This document shows, in pieces, positions 32,488-41,803 of a stretch of DNA of 64,000 bases; the stretch's first letter is position 1; each line of letters begins with the position of its first letter. The stretch is taken from the NCBI GenBank assembly GCA_958296115.1, contig OY282442.1, positions 2,276,943-2,340,942 on the forward strand, written 5' to 3'. The notes under the pieces are model-generated. The model was not told the origin of the DNA and searched no databases. It saw only the letters and a program-made list of their open reading frames with translations. A program made the translations under genes and the position numbers. Source of the DNA: an uncultured Dehalococcoidia bacterium. Lineage in GTDB: Bacteria; Chloroflexota; Dehalococcoidia; Lucifugimonadales; CAJWER01.

Positions 32488-35199
32488 CTACGACACCCGC
32501 ACATGGAACTGCATATGAGGGTCGCTTATTTGGATGAACCACGCCGCGCGATACATTAACTGTATTGAATTGAGATGAGTTTCTAGGTACAACCCATTTG
32601 ACAGTCTTCTTGCTTTACTGAATCCTGTGTCTTTGAGATCCACTATGGCTTGCTTCCCAGTACTCGCCAGGATGCTCCATTCCGGTAGTCGCCCGGCCCT
32701 AATAATCCACTCAGTGACTTCAATTAGAAGATCTGTCCAGTGATTGATTTGGACTTCCTGTCCATCAGGAGTCCGCAAGGTCTTTGGCTTCCGCCCCCTG
32801 ATTGCTGTGTTACGAACTGACGACGAAATCAAAATCCAATCACTGCTCGTATCGGTAAGACTGTCAGGCATAGTGTTTTTAGCGTCACGCAGCGACCCTG
32901 CGCTTCTTGCTCCAGTCAGCCGCATATGGAACCGCCCGGGAGCGTCGCCGTGCTGGCTGAGCTCCTCCACGCGGTCGCATATCTGCTTTGCAGTATGATT
33001 GGTATCCATAAACAACCCGTTCGACAGTATCTTGCTCCTGGGAAAGTGAGCGCCACTCTTGTGCTCTGGCACATCATTGATCAGATAGCGCCTTGGCCCC
33101 AACGCGATCCTTCTGACTGATAGCCTATCTTCCCGTATGAGCCACTCGGCAACTTCGACTAATAGTCCACTCCAAGACTTGACTTTGATTTCTTCCCCTC
33201 CAGGAGTCTGCAATTTCATAGGCTTTCGTCCCTTGATTGCTGCATTGGTAATCGCCGACGAAATCAAAATCCAATCATCACTGGGTTCGGTATCAGATGA
33301 GATCAGGGCGCTATGCCCGCCCTTGCTGGGTAGCAGTCCGATGTCTCTCGCCTTGCTAGACAGCAAGCTGATAACCGTGCCTTGAGCATTGCCGAATATC
33401 AATTCCTTGTCGATCGGCTTGTCTTCTATGCCATCGAGTTCGTTCCTCCAGGCTGCAAGCTTCTCTTGGAGATCTTCCTCCCATTTTGAGAACATGCGGG
33501 ACCACTGTGGCCTATTCTGAGGGCGTTGCTCCTCCGGCAGACTATCGGCATAGCTCTTGAATATAGAGTCCAGCGTATCCTCGTCATTCAACAACCGCTC
33601 ATGGGTTCGTATGGACTGAGCCAACTCTTCCTTACGAGCTTCATCGCCTCCCACGACAGCTTGTCGTTCCTGTTCGAGGAGCTCGCCAAGCAGTGCAGTC
33701 AGCCTATCAGCCAGATCGCCCTTGATCTCGTTATTGATCTGAGGCTTCATGCCGTCATCCTCCTCATCAACAAGATCGTTCAATTCGTCCAGGGGTGGAA
33801 TGACGGGTAGGTGGGCCTGTATATGGGCGTCTATGTGGCAATAGTCGCACACCAGTTCGTGAGCGTCACCACAGTGATTCTCGAATGCCCAACTTCTCCA
33901 TGCACGCCATTTGCCGCATCGGCCGCACTCTTTGCCAAGGGCTGCCCCACACTGCGAACAGTTATGTTGGGCAAGGTAAATCTCTGTCGCACACACATCG
34001 CACTGGTCCATAGGCGCTTCACCTGATGGTCGCTCACTACGCGGTTTGAGCGACCACTCTCGTCTCTTATTGGGCAATCCGTGGACCAGCGAATTGGCCG
34101 CCAGGTCAAGTATCAGGCAGTCGCCGCCGCCATCTTTCGGCCTGAGTCCACGCCCCACCATCTGCATGAACAGCGCCAGGCTCTCCGTGGGCCTAGTAAT
34201 CACGACGCAGGATGCATCGGGCAAGTCGAACCCCTCAGTGGCAACAGCTACGTTGACCAGCGCCATGAGCTTTCCAACTCTAAACGCCTCTATCGTCTTG
34301 TCGCGCTCCACAGGATCGGTCTCGCTTAGGATGGCCTCTGCCGTTGCTCCTGCGTCATTGAATATGTCCACCAAGTTGCGCGCGTGGTCAACCGATACGG
34401 CGTACACGATGGTCTGGCGGGCGCGCGCATGCTCCTGCCAATATCTCAGCGCTCCCACCGTCATCACGTCCCGCCCAGCGTTCGCCAATTCGATACCGCT
34501 CTCCGTGTAGTCCCTCGTTCTCGCGATCACTCCGCCTAATATGCGCCGATCTGACGGAGGCGTTTGGACTCTCGCGCCACATAGCCACCCGTCGGACTGC
34601 AGGTCGGCGACCTGCGGACCGCAGATCAACTCGCCAAACAGGTGGTCGAATCCCTCCTTCTCCGACAGCCGCCAGGGTGTGGCCGTCATGCCTAGCGCCT
34701 GGCCGGGCCACTGCTCCATTGCCTGCGCCCAACCCTTGGCGGTTGCGTGATGTGCCTCGTCTATCACCATCAGGTCGTCTGGGCTATACGCGCTCCAGAC
34801 CTCCATCTTGTCAGTACGCAGCGCCACCGTCTGCGCCGTCAGGATAACCACGCCGCCGCTCACTGCAGGCGCATCAGTATCCTTGTCCCAGTCCCGGCGG
34901 ACAAACGTCGCCGAAACACCATGCTCGGTCAGCATAGCGCGGGTCTGGTCGCCCAGCTCCTTGCGGTGGGTCAGCCAGACGGCCTTGCGTCCGTTCGTGA
35001 GCCGCCTTCTCAGCAGCTCGCCTGCGATGACCGTCTTGCCGCCGCCGGTGGGCAGCTGCATCATCACCCGCGCCTTGCGGTCGGCGTCCAGGGCGGACTC
35101 GACCTGTTGCAGCAGGTCTTCCTGATAATCTCGGAGCTCAGCCACTGCGTCCTTCTCTTGGGAGTCGCTCGTCAGCGGTGGATTATAGAGGGCGTCCAT
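32488..35199 (-). CDS. SF2 DEAD/DEAH-type helicase with duplicated C-terminal domain
   Basis: A 903-residue protein. Walker A is PTGGGKT (50-56), motif II is DEAH (147-150), motif III is GMTATP, and motif VI is QMVGRGLRP. A cysteine-rich zinc-binding segment follows (CDVCATE, CSQCG, CGRCG, CDYCH). After a coiled-coil linker (about 490-620) come two copies of a ~120-residue domain. Each starts SDWILISS, continues IxGRKPxxLxTPxGxE, and has LL(V/I)EVxEW and LSNGLxxxT. I do not recognise this domain. The ATG at 35199 is used because only a TTG lies upstream. GC content is well below the window average, which points to transfer. The role is probably DNA unwinding or translocation in defence or repair. 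Confidence 0.82.
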   Translation of the reverse strand: MDALYNPPLTSDSQEKDAVAELRDYQEDLLQQVESALDADRKARVMMQLPTGGGKTVIAGELLRRRLTNGRKAVWLTHRKELGDQTRAMLTEHGVSATFVRRDWDKDTDAPAVSGGVVILTAQTVALRTDKMEVWSAYSPDDLMVIDEAHHATAKGWAQAMEQWPGQALGMTATPWRLSEKEGFDHLFGELICGPQVADLQSDGWLCGARVQTPPSDRRILGGVIARTRDYTESGIELANAGRDVMTVGALRYWQEHARARQTIVYAVSVDHARNLVDIFNDAGATAEAILSETDPVERDKTIEAFRVGKLMALVNVAVATEGFDLPDASCVVITRPTESLALFMQMVGRGLRPKDGGGDCLILDLAANSLVHGLPNKRREWSLKPRSERPSGEAPMDQCDVCATEIYLAQHNCSQCGAALGKECGRCGKWRAWRSWAFENHCGDAHELVCDYCHIDAHIQAHLPVIPPLDELNDLVDEEDDGMKPQINNEIKGDLADRLTALLGELLEQERQAVVGGDEARKEELAQSIRTHERLLNDEDTLDSIFKSYADSLPEEQRPQNRPQWSRMFSKWEEDLQEKLAAWRNELDGIEDKPIDKELIFGNAQGTVISLLSSKARDIGLLPSKGGHSALISSDTEPSDDWILISSAITNAAIKGRKPMKLQTPGGEEIKVKSWSGLLVEVAEWLIREDRLSVRRIALGPRRYLINDVPEHKSGAHFPRSKILSNGLFMDTNHTAKQICDRVEELSQHGDAPGRFHMRLTGARSAGSLRDAKNTMPDSLTDTSSDWILISSSVRNTAIRGRKPKTLRTPDGQEVQINHWTDLLIEVTEWIIRAGRLPEWSILASTGKQAIVDLKDTGFSKARRLSNGLYLETHLNSIQLMYRAAWFIQISDPHMQFHVRVS

Positions 35200-35323
35200 T
35201 ATCCAAAGCAACAGTTACCCGTTGGCGCGTCCCTAACCGGCCCTGTTATGATTCGTCGAGGAGGCGCAGGGGACGACGTATATCGAGTCCTGGCGCGGCT
35301 ATAATCAGGCGTGGGGAGGCGTA

Positions 35324-35539
35324 ATGATGGCAAATGAAATCACTGACACTATCGAGATGAGCGTAACCGACGCTCGTAGCCGCTTCCTTACAGAGGTTCT
35401 CGCCACAATCGAGGTCCTGGGCGACCCGGATCTTGTCGAGCAGATCCGGCGGGGTGAGCGCGAGATAGAGGCGGGCGAGGGCATGACTATCGAGGAGCTC
35501 GAGGCGCAGGTCGCCCGCGACCTCGAAGCAATGGGGTAA
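35324..35539 (+). CDS. small antitoxin-like protein
   Basis: A 71-residue, acidic, helical protein. DPDLVEQIRRGEREIEAGEG followed by TIEELEAQ resembles the C-terminal half of RelB/Phd-type antitoxins. A TATAAT hexamer at 35300-35305 and GGGGAGGC just before the ATG suggest a short leader. No toxin gene adjoins it; the next gene is a transporter. It could be an orphan antitoxin. Confidence 0.55.
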   Translation: MMANEITDTIEMSVTDARSRFLTEVLATIEVLGDPDLVEQIRRGEREIEAGEGMTIEELEAQVARDLEAMG

Positions 35540-35618
35540 GATTGGCTGCGCTTCCGTAGTCCGCGAGCGTTGCGTATCTGCTATTATTGCCGCGCATCTC
35601 AGCCCGTGAGGACCAGTC

Positions 35619-36731
35619 ATGCCGTTGCAAGCCCGCCGCATACTCCTCGTAACCCTTGCCATCCTCGCCGTCCTCTACCTGCTCTATCTGGCGCGTAGCG
35701 GGCTGTTCCCGTTCATCATCGGCGGCCTGCTCGCCTACCTGCTCGCGCCCGTCGTGCGCGTCATAGAGTCCGTGATGCCCTGGCGCGCCCGCTGGCCGGG
35801 CGTCGCGCGCATAGTCTCCATATTCATCGTCTATATCCTGGCGATAGCGCTGGTGATAGCCTTCCTCGCCACCGTCATCCCCCCAGCGACCAGGCAGACG
35901 AGCGACTTCATCCAGCGGGTTCCCGGCTTCTACGACGCCGCCAGGCAAACCATCGAGGGGTTGAACGCGGACTACACGGAGCGAGTCCCTGAGAACGTGC
36001 GGGCGCAGCTCCAGGGCGTGTTCCAGCAGATTGGCGACTCGGTAACGAACGCCGCCCGCTCCATGCTGACGCGGACACTCGGCATAGTCCAACGCACCTT
36101 GACCGTCATAGTCGGGCTTGCCATACTGCCATTCTTCCTGTTCTACCTGCTCAAAGACCGCGAGCTCATGACCAAGAGCCTATATGGCATGGTCCACCCG
36201 TCCTTTCACAGGCACACGCGCAACCTGCTTGCAATCGCCGACAGGACGCTGGGCGCTTACCTGCGAGGGCAGCTCTTGCTGGGATTCATAGTGGGCGGCG
36301 CGGTCTTCCTGGGGCTGCTCCTGATGGGCATACCCTTCGCCACCGTGCTGGGCATAATCGCCGGGGTTACCGAGCTCGTCCCCGTAATAGGACCCATCAT
36401 CGGCGCTATTCCCGGGCTCCTGGTCGCCCTGGCCACCTCGCCGAGCCAGTTCGTGTGGGTTCTGCTGCTCTACGTGGCGGTGCAGCAGGTGGAAAACACC
36501 CTCCTCGTTCCCCGCATACAGGGAAACGCCGTCAACCTGCACCCGGCAGTCATCATGGTAACCCTGATAGTCGGCAGCCAGGTAGCCGGCATCTGGGGAA
36601 TGATAATCGCCGTGCCCATAACGGGAGTCGCCAAGGAGGTGTTCGTCTATTTCCACCGCGAGTGGAAATCGCCGCCCGCGCCGGCAGGTCCACCGGCGCA
36701 GGCGGACAGCGCGCCGCCCGCGGCAGAGTAG
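35619..36731 (+). CDS. AI-2E family (PerM/UPF0118) membrane protein
   Basis: A 370-residue protein with about eight transmembrane helices in the PerM/AI-2 exporter arrangement: two early helices, one at 65-90, a soluble coil at 90-150, then the conserved GQLLLGFIVGG and ELVPVIGPIIGAIPG segments. The ending QGNAVNLHPAVIMVTLIVGS is also typical. Members transport small molecules or Na+/H+; the substrate here is unknown. A possible extended -10 (TG-C-TATTAT) lies at 35579-35587. The Pro/Ala-rich C-terminal tail is not conserved. Confidence 0.9.
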   Translation: MPLQARRILLVTLAILAVLYLLYLARSGLFPFIIGGLLAYLLAPVVRVIESVMPWRARWPGVARIVSIFIVYILAIALVIAFLATVIPPATRQTSDFIQRVPGFYDAARQTIEGLNADYTERVPENVRAQLQGVFQQIGDSVTNAARSMLTRTLGIVQRTLTVIVGLAILPFFLFYLLKDRELMTKSLYGMVHPSFHRHTRNLLAIADRTLGAYLRGQLLLGFIVGGAVFLGLLLMGIPFATVLGIIAGVTELVPVIGPIIGAIPGLLVALATSPSQFVWVLLLYVAVQQVENTLLVPRIQGNAVNLHPAVIMVTLIVGSQVAGIWGMIIAVPITGVAKEVFVYFHREWKSPPAPAGPPAQADSAPPAAE

Positions 36732-36744
36732 GGGAGGCCTGGCC

Positions 36745-37167
36745 CTATTCGCCCCGCACTCCCCCGGGCCGCATCTTCCAGCCGGACGGGTTGACGTCCA
36801 AGGCGACGCCCTCCGGGCTCATGAACTTCTTCTCGCCGACCCAGTTGTCGGGCGTGCCCTCCTGGTTGCCGTAGGTCTCGTTCCATTCGGTGAGCTCGGC
36901 GCCGCCGTTCTCCTCGATGAGCTCGTGGGACTGGTCGAGGTCCTCCACCTGGAAGCCGAAGTGGTGCAGGCCAGGATAGCCTCCGCCGTACCTGTCGTAC
37001 CTGAACTTCAGTATCGTAACGTTGATGTACCCGTCGCTCAGTATGGCGGAATCGTTGTCGGGCGAGCGCTCGACCTCTGTCAGCCCGAAGGCGTTGATGT
37101 AGAAGTCGGCGCACGCGCCGGGGTCGTTGGTCGAGATGCCGATATGCTTGATCTTGGGCATGGACAT
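36745..37167 (-). CDS. VOC (glyoxalase) superfamily protein
   Basis: A 140-residue VOC protein with KIKHIGISTNDPGACADFYI at the start and GLHHFGFQVEDLDQSHELIE in the second module. The paired histidines and the glutamate positions suit a metal-dependent isomerase or dioxygenase, but the substrate is unknown. GGAGGGAC precedes the ATG by a few bases. The gene is convergent with the AI-2E gene (13-bp gap) and divergent from the sulfurylase gene. Confidence 0.85.
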   Translation of the reverse strand: MSMPKIKHIGISTNDPGACADFYINAFGLTEVERSPDNDSAILSDGYINVTILKFRYDRYGGGYPGLHHFGFQVEDLDQSHELIEENGGAELTEWNETYGNQEGTPDNWVGEKKFMSPEGVALDVNPSGWKMRPGGVRGE

Positions 37168-37231
37168 GTCCCTCCGCGTCGCAGGACGTAATGGCTTCGA
37201 GCGCGGGGGCGTCCCCGGCGCCGCCGAGCAT

Positions 37232-37261
37232 AAATTAGCGTATGAATTGCAGTCCAGTCAA
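37232..37261 (-). promoter_or_regulatory. possible promoter of the VOC gene
   Basis: The minus strand has TTGACT, an 18-nt spacer and TAATTT, about 65 nt upstream of the VOC start. It lies in the divergent region shared with the sulfurylase/kinase gene. Confidence 0.4.
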
Positions 37262-37317
37262 GATGGCGAGTGCGGTATCATATCTGGCGGAGAGTGGATC
37301 CTGCGCGAGGAGGGAAC

Positions 37318-39045
37318 ATGCTGAACGAAACGGACTTGATTCCGCCCTATGGGGGGGCGCTCGTTGACCTGATGGTTCCCGCCGAGGAGAGGGCGGAGCT
37401 GACGGCATACGCCAATACTCTGCCGTCCATCCAGCCCTCCGAGCGCGCTCTTTGCGATCTCCACCTGCTGGCGACTGGAGGCTTCTCGCCCTTGGACGGG
37501 TTCATGGGGGAGGAGGAACACCAGCGGGTAATCGAAGAGATGCGCCTCTCCTCCGGGGCGATGTTCCCGTTGCCCGTCACGCTGCCCGTCGAGCCCTCCG
37601 ACGGCGCGCGGCCAGGGCAGGCGGTGGCGCTGAGGGACGGCAAGAACGACCTGCTTGCAGTCCTCGAAGTCGAGGAGGTGTACGAATGGGACGTGGGAGA
37701 GGTTGCCTCCCGCGTCTATGGGACGACGGACCCGCGCCATCCCATCGTGGCCGAGATGCATTCTTGGCCGAAGCGCAACGCGGCGGGAAGGCTAAGGGTA
37801 CTGCGGCTTCCCGCCTACCACGACTTCCAGGATCTGCGCCTCACCCCGGCGGGGACCCGGAAACGGCTGGCCGAGATGGGCCACTCGAACGTGGTCGCGT
37901 TCCAGACCCGCAATCCACTGCACCGCGTCCACGAAGAGCTTACCAAGCGGGCAGCCGCCGAGGTGGGCGGAACGCTGCTGCTGCATCCGGTGGTCGGGAT
38001 GACCAAGCCGGGAGACGTTGACCACATAACCCGCGTGCGGACGTACAAGGCGCTGATAGACAGGTACTACGAGCGCGATAGCGCCTTGCTTGCGCTGCTG
38101 CCTCTGGCGATGCGGATGGGCGGCCCGCGGGAAGCCCTGTGGCACGCCATAATCAGGCGCAATCACGGCGCCAACTTCCTCATAGTCGGCAGAGACCACG
38201 CCGGCCCAGGCAACGATTCCTACGGCAACCCATTCTACGGCCCATACGACGCGCAGGAGCTCGCGCAGGAGTACAGCGAAGAGATCGGGGTCGGCGTCGT
38301 GCCCTTCGCCGAGCTCGTATATCTGCCTGACGAGGACCGGTACGAGGAGGCGTCGAAGGCGGCGGGAATGCGCACGGCGGCGATTTCCGGCACACAGGTG
38401 CGGGAGGAGTACTTGCTCCGCGGCAAGAGCCTGCCGGCGTGGTTCACGAGGCCAGAGGTCGCTGAGATAATGGCGGAGACCTATCCGCCCAGGCATCGCC
38501 AGGGCGTGTGCATATGGTTCACAGGGTTGAGCGGCTCGGGCAAGTCCACCACGGCGGAGGCGCTGACCACGCTCCTAATAGAGCGCGGCAGGCAGGTTAC
38601 GCTGCTGGACGGCGACGTCGTCCGGACGCACCTGTCCAAGGGGCTTGGCTTCAGCAAGACGGACAGGGACGTGAACATACGGCGGATAGGCTACGTGGCG
38701 TCGGAGATAGTGCGGCACGGCGGCGTGGCGGTATGCGCGGCCGTCAGCCCATACCGAGCAACCCGCGGCGAGGTGCGGAACATGGTCGGCGCGGACAGGT
38801 TCATCGAGGTGTTCGTGGATACGCCGTTGGACGTGTGCGAGCGGCGCGACACGAAGGGCATGTACGCGAGGGCGCGGCGCGGCGAGATAAAGGACTTCAC
38901 GGGCATTGACGACCCATACGAGCCGCCGGACAATCCCGATCTGGCGCTGGACACCGTATCGGCGACGGTCGAGGAGAATGCCCGCAGTATAGTCGAGCGC
39001 ATGGCGAGAGAGGGCTTCATCAGGCAGGAGGATGGCAACGAATGA
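37318..39045 (+). CDS. bifunctional sulfate adenylyltransferase/adenylylsulfate kinase
   Basis: A 575-residue fusion that activates sulfate: an N-terminal ATP sulfurylase (about 1-390) makes APS, and a C-terminal APS kinase makes PAPS. The sulfurylase motifs are QTRNPLHRVHEE (near 193) and GRDHAGPG (near 290). The kinase P-loop is GLSGSGKST (near 403), followed by LLDGDVVRTHLSKGLGFS and the phosphoryl-acceptor segment. GAGGAGG lies before the ATG at 37318. No PAPS reductase or sulfite reductase is nearby, so the product may feed sulfotransferases as well as assimilation. The next gene overlaps by 4 nt. Confidence 0.93.
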   Translation: MLNETDLIPPYGGALVDLMVPAEERAELTAYANTLPSIQPSERALCDLHLLATGGFSPLDGFMGEEEHQRVIEEMRLSSGAMFPLPVTLPVEPSDGARPGQAVALRDGKNDLLAVLEVEEVYEWDVGEVASRVYGTTDPRHPIVAEMHSWPKRNAAGRLRVLRLPAYHDFQDLRLTPAGTRKRLAEMGHSNVVAFQTRNPLHRVHEELTKRAAAEVGGTLLLHPVVGMTKPGDVDHITRVRTYKALIDRYYERDSALLALLPLAMRMGGPREALWHAIIRRNHGANFLIVGRDHAGPGNDSYGNPFYGPYDAQELAQEYSEEIGVGVVPFAELVYLPDEDRYEEASKAAGMRTAAISGTQVREEYLLRGKSLPAWFTRPEVAEIMAETYPPRHRQGVCIWFTGLSGSGKSTTAEALTTLLIERGRQVTLLDGDVVRTHLSKGLGFSKTDRDVNIRRIGYVASEIVRHGGVAVCAAVSPYRATRGEVRNMVGADRFIEVFVDTPLDVCERRDTKGMYARARRGEIKDFTGIDDPYEPPDNPDLALDTVSATVEENARSIVERMAREGFIRQEDGNE

Positions 39046-40184
39046 GCAGTTACGACCTGTTGATACGCGCGGGGCGTGTCTTCTGCGCCGACACGGGGCT
39101 CGACGGCCCCGGCGCGGTCGCAGTCACCGGAGGCCGCATCGCGGCGTCAGGGCCAGACGTCGAAGGCGACGCGGCTAGGACCCTGGAGTTGCCGGACGCG
39201 GTTCTGCTGCCTGGATTCGTGGACCTACACGCCCATCCCGCGCCGGCGCATTGGAAGTACGGGATAGACCCTGACGCGCTGATGCTCCCCAGAGGCTCTA
39301 CGACCATCCTATCCCAGGGCGACGCCGGCGCGGCCAACTGGGCCGCGTACAAGCGGGCGGTGATCTCGCCCGCGTCCATCCGCATCCGCATGGCTATCAG
39401 CGCGGCGGTCGGCGGCGAGGAGGAAGACGGCCCGGTATTCCGCAACTTCGACGACCTCGACGTCGCAGCGTGCGTGAATGCCATAGAAGGCGACCCGGAC
39501 CTGATATGGGGCATCGCGGTCAACGCATCCAGCGCGGCGACGGCGGGGCACGATCCCCGGCTCGTGGTTGGGAGGGCGCTGGAGATGGGGGAACGGACGG
39601 GCAAGCCTCTCCTCTACGGGGTGCGCTGGGACCCGTTCGACTGGCCCGTGGAGGAGCAGCTTGCGTTGCTGCGGCCCGGCGACGTGGTGACGTACTGCTT
39701 CCACGTCGGCCCCGGCGGGTTGGCGCCGAGCGGGCGGGTGGCGGACGCCGCGTGGGAGGCGAAGGAGCGCGGGATAAAGTTCGACGTAGGCCACGGGATG
39801 GCTTCGTTCGACTTCGGGGTGGCCGAGACGGCGGTGCGCGAGGGATTCCTGCCGGACTCTATCTCGACGGACTTCTACGCCCGGCACGCGCGCTCGTCCC
39901 CCCGCCACGACATGCCGCGCGCTATCTCGAAGCTGATGGCCGTCGGCATGGATGAGGCGGACGCGTTCGAGCGGGCGACGCTCCGGCCGGCGCAGACACT
40001 CGGATTGGCGGGCGAGGCTGGAACCCTTGCGCCGGGATCGGGGGCGGACCTGGCAGCGATACGATGGAATGCAGACGCAGCGCCGCTGGTTGACGTTGCC
40101 GGGAACGAGCGGCCGGGCGGCTGCTGGGAGCCGTCGCTGACTGTCCGCGCCGGCCGGGTGATTCCGGCGACGACGCCTGATTAG
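39042..40184 (+). CDS. amidohydrolase-superfamily (dihydroorotase/deacetylase-like) protein
   Basis: A 380-residue metal-dependent hydrolase. The usual beta-sandwich start (YDLLIRAGRVFCADTG) leads to the metal motif GFVDLHAHPAP (HxH), with other ligand candidates in TYCFHVG, DVGHGMASF and SISTDF. The final LRPAQTLGLAGEAGTLAPG followed by SGADLAAI closes the sandwich as in adenine deaminase or D-aminoacylase relatives. The start overlaps the sulfurylase stop (ATGA), so the two are co-translated. The substrate is unknown. Confidence 0.88.
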   Translation: MSSYDLLIRAGRVFCADTGLDGPGAVAVTGGRIAASGPDVEGDAARTLELPDAVLLPGFVDLHAHPAPAHWKYGIDPDALMLPRGSTTILSQGDAGAANWAAYKRAVISPASIRIRMAISAAVGGEEEDGPVFRNFDDLDVAACVNAIEGDPDLIWGIAVNASSAATAGHDPRLVVGRALEMGERTGKPLLYGVRWDPFDWPVEEQLALLRPGDVVTYCFHVGPGGLAPSGRVADAAWEAKERGIKFDVGHGMASFDFGVAETAVREGFLPDSISTDFYARHARSSPRHDMPRAISKLMAVGMDEADAFERATLRPAQTLGLAGEAGTLAPGSGADLAAIRWNADAAPLVDVAGNERPGGCWEPSLTVRAGRVIPATTPD

Positions 40185-40226
40185 GCCCAGGGCGGATCGC
40201 TACGGCGGTTCTGGGGCAGATTTAGG

Positions 40227-40646
40227 CTACTGCCATACGGCCATCATGACGCCGACTATGGCGAAGACGACGACGTGGTAGCCGGTGTTGATGGCGTAGT
40301 GCCTGATGGACTTGCTCTCGAAGGTGTAGTTTGGGGCTTGGGTCGCCGCTACGAGTCCGACTCCCGCGAGGAGGCCAAGCAGCAACCCATCGAGCGGCTC
40401 GCTCGCCCCCGTGGCCTGGACCAGTATCGCAAGGGCAAGCATCATGACGATGGAAGCGACGATGCTGACCGCGTAGCCCCTGTACGCTCCTCCGTCCTCG
40501 CGCAGCTGCTCCTCGGTGAAGTTGTTTTCCTTCATCCACGCCTTGGCGAAGAGAACCGGCGAATACCACAGAGCGCCGACTCCCATGTTCAGGACGACGC
40601 CGACTATTACGGCAAAGTAGTTGACGCTTCCGAAGTCTATGGTCAT
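40227..40646 (-). CDS. DUF1761 family membrane protein
   Basis: A 139-residue protein with four predicted helices. The N-terminal NYFAVIVGVVLNMGVGALWY followed by SPVLFAKAWM is the DUF1761 signature. The C-terminal helix is VVVFAIVGVMMAVW. The function of the family is unknown. It stands alone between the amidohydrolase and the ABC operon, ending 42 nt from the converging amidohydrolase gene. Confidence 0.88.
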   Translation of the reverse strand: MTIDFGSVNYFAVIVGVVLNMGVGALWYSPVLFAKAWMKENNFTEEQLREDGGAYRGYAVSIVASIVMMLALAILVQATGASEPLDGLLLGLLAGVGLVAATQAPNYTFESKSIRHYAINTGYHVVVFAIVGVMMAVWQ

Positions 40647-40683
40647 GCTTGCTATCCGCCAGTTCTCGATTAGCGGCTAAATG

Positions 40684-40710
40684 GAACGCCCGGCAATGCG
40701 CCGGGCGTTC
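40684..40710 (-). terminator. probable terminator of the Opp/Dpp operon
   Basis: A perfect 11-bp stem, GAACGCCCGGC paired with GCCGGGCGTTC around a 5-nt loop. On the minus strand it is followed by a short T-run (CATTT). It lies 25 nt downstream of the last ATP-binding gene. Confidence 0.65.
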
Positions 40711-40735
40711 TCCATCGCGCGCTTGGTTGGCTGGT

Positions 40736-41803
40736 CTAGCTGGAGCCGTTGCCGCTGTGCGTCGCTACCAAGCCGGGCAGGTCTAGGTCCCTGGCTCGCC
40801 AGCAGGATACCCAGCGGCCGGGCTCTATCTCCTCGAGCTGGGGCTGGTCGGTTCTGCACTGGTCCACCGCGTAATCGCAGCGGGGATGGAAGTAGCAGCC
40901 GGAGGGCGGGTTCGCGGGGTTCGCCACCTCTCCTTGCAGGATGATCCGCTGGGCGCGGAGGCGCGGGTCCGGTATCGGCACCGACGAGAGCAGGGCGGAC
41001 GTGTACGGGTGCTTCGGCGAGTCGAATATGTCCTCCGACTTGCCCAGCTCCACGATTTTGCCGACGTACATCACGGCGACCCGGTCGCTGATGTGGCGGA
41101 CGACGCTGAGGTCGTGCGCCACGAACAGGTACGTGAGGTTGAGCTGCTGCTGCAGGTCTTCTAGCAGGTTGATGACCTGCGCCTGCACGGACACGTCCAG
41201 CGCCGACACCGGCTCGTCGGCCACGACGAGCCGGGGGTTGAGAGCCAGGGCGCGGGCTATTCCGATTCGCTGGCGCTCGCCGCCGCTGAAAGCGTGAGGG
41301 AATCGGCGCATGTACTCTGGGCGCAGCCCGACTAGCCGCAGCAGCTCGGCGACCCTGTCGGCGCGCTCTCGACGGCTGTCCATGCCGTGAACCAGCAGGG
41401 GCTCGCCGACGATGTCGAGCAGGGTCATGCGGGGGTTGAGGGAGCCGAAGGGGTCCTGGAATATCATCTGCATGTCGGCCCGCAGCTCGCGCAGCGGCCC
41501 CCTGGGCAGGGTGGAGATGTCCACCACGTCGTCGTCCTTGGTCCTGAAGAGAATCTCGCCGCTGGTGGGGTCGATCGCTCGCAGGATGCACCGCGCCGTG
41601 GTGGTCTTGCCGCATCCACTCTCGCCCACGAGGCCGAGCGTTTCGCCGGGCCTGACAGAGAAGCTCACGTCGTCCACCGCGCGGACCTGGCCGACGGTGC
41701 GCTTTAGGAAGCCCTTCTGTATGGGGAAGTGCTTCTTGAGCTCGCGGACATCGAGGAACTCTACGGCCGACCTGTTCTGAGTCGTAGCGGCATCAGTTGC
41801 CAT
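40736..41803 (-). CDS. peptide/nickel-type ABC transporter ATP-binding protein (DppF/OppF-like)
   Basis: A 355-residue ATPase of the oligopeptide importer family. Walker A is GESGCGKTT, the signature is [15 protein letters not shown], Walker B is [12 protein letters not shown], and the Opp/Dpp-specific C-terminus has CYFHPRC followed by another cysteine. That C-terminal cysteine set may hold an Fe-S cluster in this family. The ATG at 41803 overlaps the stop of the upstream ATPase. It energises import of peptides or other oligomers. It is the last gene of a three-gene unit with a terminator after it. Confidence 0.93.
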   Translation of the reverse strand: MATDAATTQNRSAVEFLDVRELKKHFPIQKGFLKRTVGQVRAVDDVSFSVRPGETLGLVGESGCGKTTTARCILRAIDPTSGEILFRTKDDDVVDISTLPRGPLRELRADMQMIFQDPFGSLNPRMTLLDIVGEPLLVHGMDSRRERADRVAELLRLVGLRPEYMRRFPHAFSGGERQRIGIARALALNPRLVVADEPVSALDVSVQAQVINLLEDLQQQLNLTYLFVAHDLSVVRHISDRVAVMYVGKIVELGKSEDIFDSPKHPYTSALLSSVPIPDPRLRAQRIILQGEVANPANPPSGCYFHPRCDYAVDQCRTDQPQLEEIEPGRWVSCWRARDLDLPGLVATHSGNGSS

